Below, in pieces: positions 13,390 to 14,803 of a stretch of 14,803 bases of DNA (positions are counted from its first letter, which is position 1; each line of letters opens with the position of its first letter). The notes below the pieces were generated by a model. The model was not told the DNA's origin. It was given only the letters and a program-made list of their open reading frames with translations, and did not search any database. Source of the stretch: Sedimentibacter sp. GTDB lineage: Bacteria > Bacillota > Clostridia > Tissierellales > Sedimentibacteraceae. The stretch is taken from assembly GCA_029256005.1 (NCBI GenBank), contig JAQSYS010000014.1:1-14803 (forward strand), read 5' to 3'. Both the position numbers and the translations under genes were made by a program.

Positions 13390-14325
13390 ATGCTTGATAT
13401 ATTTAAATCAATCGATGATACACTTTTCACACTGGAGGAAATAGAAGACGGAGCATGGATTAACTTGGTTGATCCGACATCTGAAGAACTGGATCGTATA
13501 GAAGACGAACTACATGTAGATAGAGACTTTTTGCGAGCAGCTTTGGATGAGGAAGAATCAGCACGTCTTGAATCAGAAAATGACCAGGTGTTAATACTGG
13601 TTGATACTCCATATGTAGAAAAAGCTGATGATCACATTATTTATGAAACACTCCCTCTAGGAATTATCATTACAGATAAAAATATTATAACTGTTTGCTT
13701 GAAAAATTCCATAGTGTTGGATCAATTTGAAAAAAACAGCATTCGTACTTTTGTTACTTATAAAAAATACAGATTTTTATATCAAATTCTGTACAAAAAT
13801 GCACAAAGATACCTGCTTTACTTAAGACAGATAGACAGAATGAGCAATTATATTGAAAAGCAACTGCATCAATCCATGAAAAACAAAGAACTTATACAGC
13901 TTTTGGACTTGGAAAAATCATTGGTTTATATTACTACTTCATTAAGAGCAAACCAAGTGGTTCTTGAAAAAATAATGCGCATAAATATTATAAAGAAATA
14001 TTCCGATGATGAAGATTTACTGGAAGATGTAATCATAGAAAACAAACAGGCCATTGAAATGGCAGATATATACAGCGGAATATTAAGTGGAACGATGGAT
14101 TTCTTTGCATCAATAATATCAAACAACTTAAGCATAGTTATGAAGCTTTTAACATCAATAACGATTTTAATGGCTATACCAACAATGTTTTCAAGTTTTT
14201 TCGGAATGAATGTCATAAATCTTCCATTTGCAAGTTCTCCATTTGGATTTTGGATAATACTGGGGATTTCTGTGTTTACAGCAGCAATTGTTGGATTTGT
14301 GTTATTGAAAAAGAATTTATTTTGA
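13390..14325 (+). CDS. corA: CorA family magnesium/divalent cation transporter
   Basis: Pentameric membrane channel for Mg2+ (possibly Co2+ or Ni2+), 311 aa, typical length. The N-terminal cytoplasmic domain includes HVDRDFLRAALDEEESARLE (about 42-61) and GIIITDKNIITVC. A long charged helical stalk runs from about 130 to 250. Two C-terminal membrane helices lie at about 252-271 and 286-306, separated by the signature GMN at 272-274 (SFFGMNVINLPF). The short basic tail LLKKNLF is usual. The start at 13390 has GAGGTG with a 4-5 nt spacer. It is monocistronic: a possible leader ORF and hairpin precede it, and a strong terminator follows at once. The exact ion preference is not predictable. Confidence 0.94.
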   Translation: MLDIFKSIDDTLFTLEEIEDGAWINLVDPTSEELDRIEDELHVDRDFLRAALDEEESARLESENDQVLILVDTPYVEKADDHIIYETLPLGIIITDKNIITVCLKNSIVLDQFEKNSIRTFVTYKKYRFLYQILYKNAQRYLLYLRQIDRMSNYIEKQLHQSMKNKELIQLLDLEKSLVYITTSLRANQVVLEKIMRINIIKKYSDDEDLLEDVIIENKQAIEMADIYSGILSGTMDFFASIISNNLSIVMKLLTSITILMAIPTMFSSFFGMNVINLPFASSPFGFWIILGISVFTAAIVGFVLLKKNLF

Positions 14326-14330
14326 ATTTT

Positions 14331-14358
14331 AACCTGACAGTAACATGTCAGGTTTTTT
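14331..14358 (+). terminator. Intrinsic terminator of corA
   Basis: Perfect 9-bp arms AACCTGACA (14331-14339) and TGTCAGGTT (14346-14354), 6-nt loop, followed by a run of T to 14358. It begins 6 bp after the corA stop. Confidence 0.93.
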
Positions 14359-14379
14359 GTTTTTAAAACAAATAAATAA

Positions 14380-14418
14380 CACCCGGTTTTCTTCAATTTC
14401 ACACTAGAAAACCGGGTG
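14380..14418. terminator. Second strong hairpin after corA, possible terminator for a minus-strand transcript
   Basis: Perfect 12-bp GC-containing arms CACCCGGTTTTC (14380-14391) and GAAAACCGGGTG (14407-14418), 15-nt loop. On the minus strand TTATTTATTTG follows; on the plus strand CTATTCATTT follows. It could back up the corA terminator or stop a transcript entering from the right. Orientation is unresolved. Confidence 0.6.
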
Positions 14419-14803
14419 CTATTCATTTAAACTTTCTGATTCTGATTTTGGGGGAATCACCTCTTCCTTCAACCTTTATATATAAACATTCATTCTACTA
14501 ATTTTTACTGATTGATACCTATTACAATTAAAATCTTAGAATTTGCTATGTACTTTTCACTAATTTTAAGTTTGTTAAACCGTTTAAACCTCCGATCTTC
14601 TTTAGTCTCAACCTTTTATAAGAGGATCTACATCTAATATAAGTTGTTCTTAAATTAATCTTATTCTAAACTATTTTACCAGATTACTTTTCTAATAAAC
14701 TTTTACTAAACACTTAAAATTAATATGCAAATTCCCTGTTTCTTAAATTGCATCAGTAAATTTTTAGTAAAACTTATGTTGTATTATAACTATACCCAAT
14801 AAT
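14419..14803. other. AT-rich non-coding stretch with scattered inverted repeats
   Basis: No credible gene: all frames are broken by frequent stops and no start has a good ribosome binding site. Features seen: a Shine-Dalgarno-like GAGGTGAT on the minus strand near 14451-14458 with no ATG after it; the palindrome GTTTAAAC inside a short tandem near 14573-14590; and inverted repeats 14496-14512/14752-14769 and 14698-14710/14763-14775. It may hold a structured RNA, a decayed element, or the upstream region of a gene beyond the window. Confidence 0.5.
14698..14775. repeat. Nested inverted repeat
   Basis: Outer arms AACTTTTACTAAA (14698-14710) and TTTAGTAAAACTT (14763-14775) match in 12 of 13 positions. 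Inner arms ATGCAA (14725-14730) and TTGCAT (14748-14753) sit within them. As RNA this could fold into a long two-part stem. No coding sequence overlaps it. AT-richness makes some of this likely by chance. Confidence 0.4.

Noticed and set aside
13926..14426. 166-codon minus-strand reading frame across the corA 3' end and terminators
   Set aside because: It is antisense to clear CorA coding sequence, crosses two terminator hairpins and lacks a ribosome binding site.
14412..14470. Tiny minus-strand ORF ending in a Ser/Glu-rich peptide just before the 14380-14418 hairpin
   Set aside because: At most 17 codons, with only GTG or TTG starts that fall on or right next to the Shine-Dalgarno-like bases, and no recognisable family.
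14560..14660. Riboswitch or T-box leader on the minus strand
   Set aside because: No T-box AGGGTGGAACCGCG motif and no consensus core of any riboswitch class that I could recognise.

Overview
This window looks like a chromosomal segment of a low-G+C Firmicute of the class Clostridia. The supporting features are AT-rich intergenic DNA, strong AGGAGG-type ribosome binding sites, GTG/TTG starts, a Veg homologue, a PadR repressor paired with a small membrane protein, and a sigma-54 activator of the kind common in amino-acid-fermenting clostridia. No rRNA, tRNA, CRISPR array or transposase gene was seen.

Left part (1-6732, minus strand): a co-directional catabolic/transport cluster. In transcription order it encodes a P1/S58 (DmpA-type) self-processing aminopeptidase, a YtcJ/NfdA-type amidohydrolase, and a complete branched-chain-amino-acid-type ABC importer core: lipoprotein binding protein LivK, permeases LivH and LivM, and ATPase LivG, cut by the window edge (LivF is expected just outside). 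Upstream of the peptidase is a near-consensus -24/-12 promoter. Further upstream, in a divergent intergenic region, sits an 11-bp perfect inverted repeat. Next to it is a divergent gene for a sigma-54 activator with a sensor domain, a PAS-like domain, an AAA+ domain and an unusual winged-helix DNA-binding domain. The layout suggests a regulated uptake-and-hydrolysis system for an unidentified amide or peptide compound, possibly containing D- or beta-amino acids or N-acylated amino acids. This is the most interesting system in the window.

Middle (8722-11800): a secreted 5'-nucleotidase with a Pro-rich linker and a C-terminal LysM cell-wall anchor, under its own sigma-A promoter. It ends at a bidirectional terminator shared with a convergent two-gene operon (PadR repressor plus a four-helix membrane protein). 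The PadR promoter carries two tandem dyads that look like autoregulatory operators.

Right part (11800-14803): a membrane-anchored metallophosphoesterase and a Veg-family protein, both on the minus strand and each with its own terminator. Divergent to veg is a CorA-type metal transporter whose leader holds a possible 28-codon upstream ORF overlapping an 11-bp hairpin. After corA come a strong terminator, a second 12-bp hairpin and about 385 bp of AT-rich DNA with inverted repeats but no gene that I can recognise.
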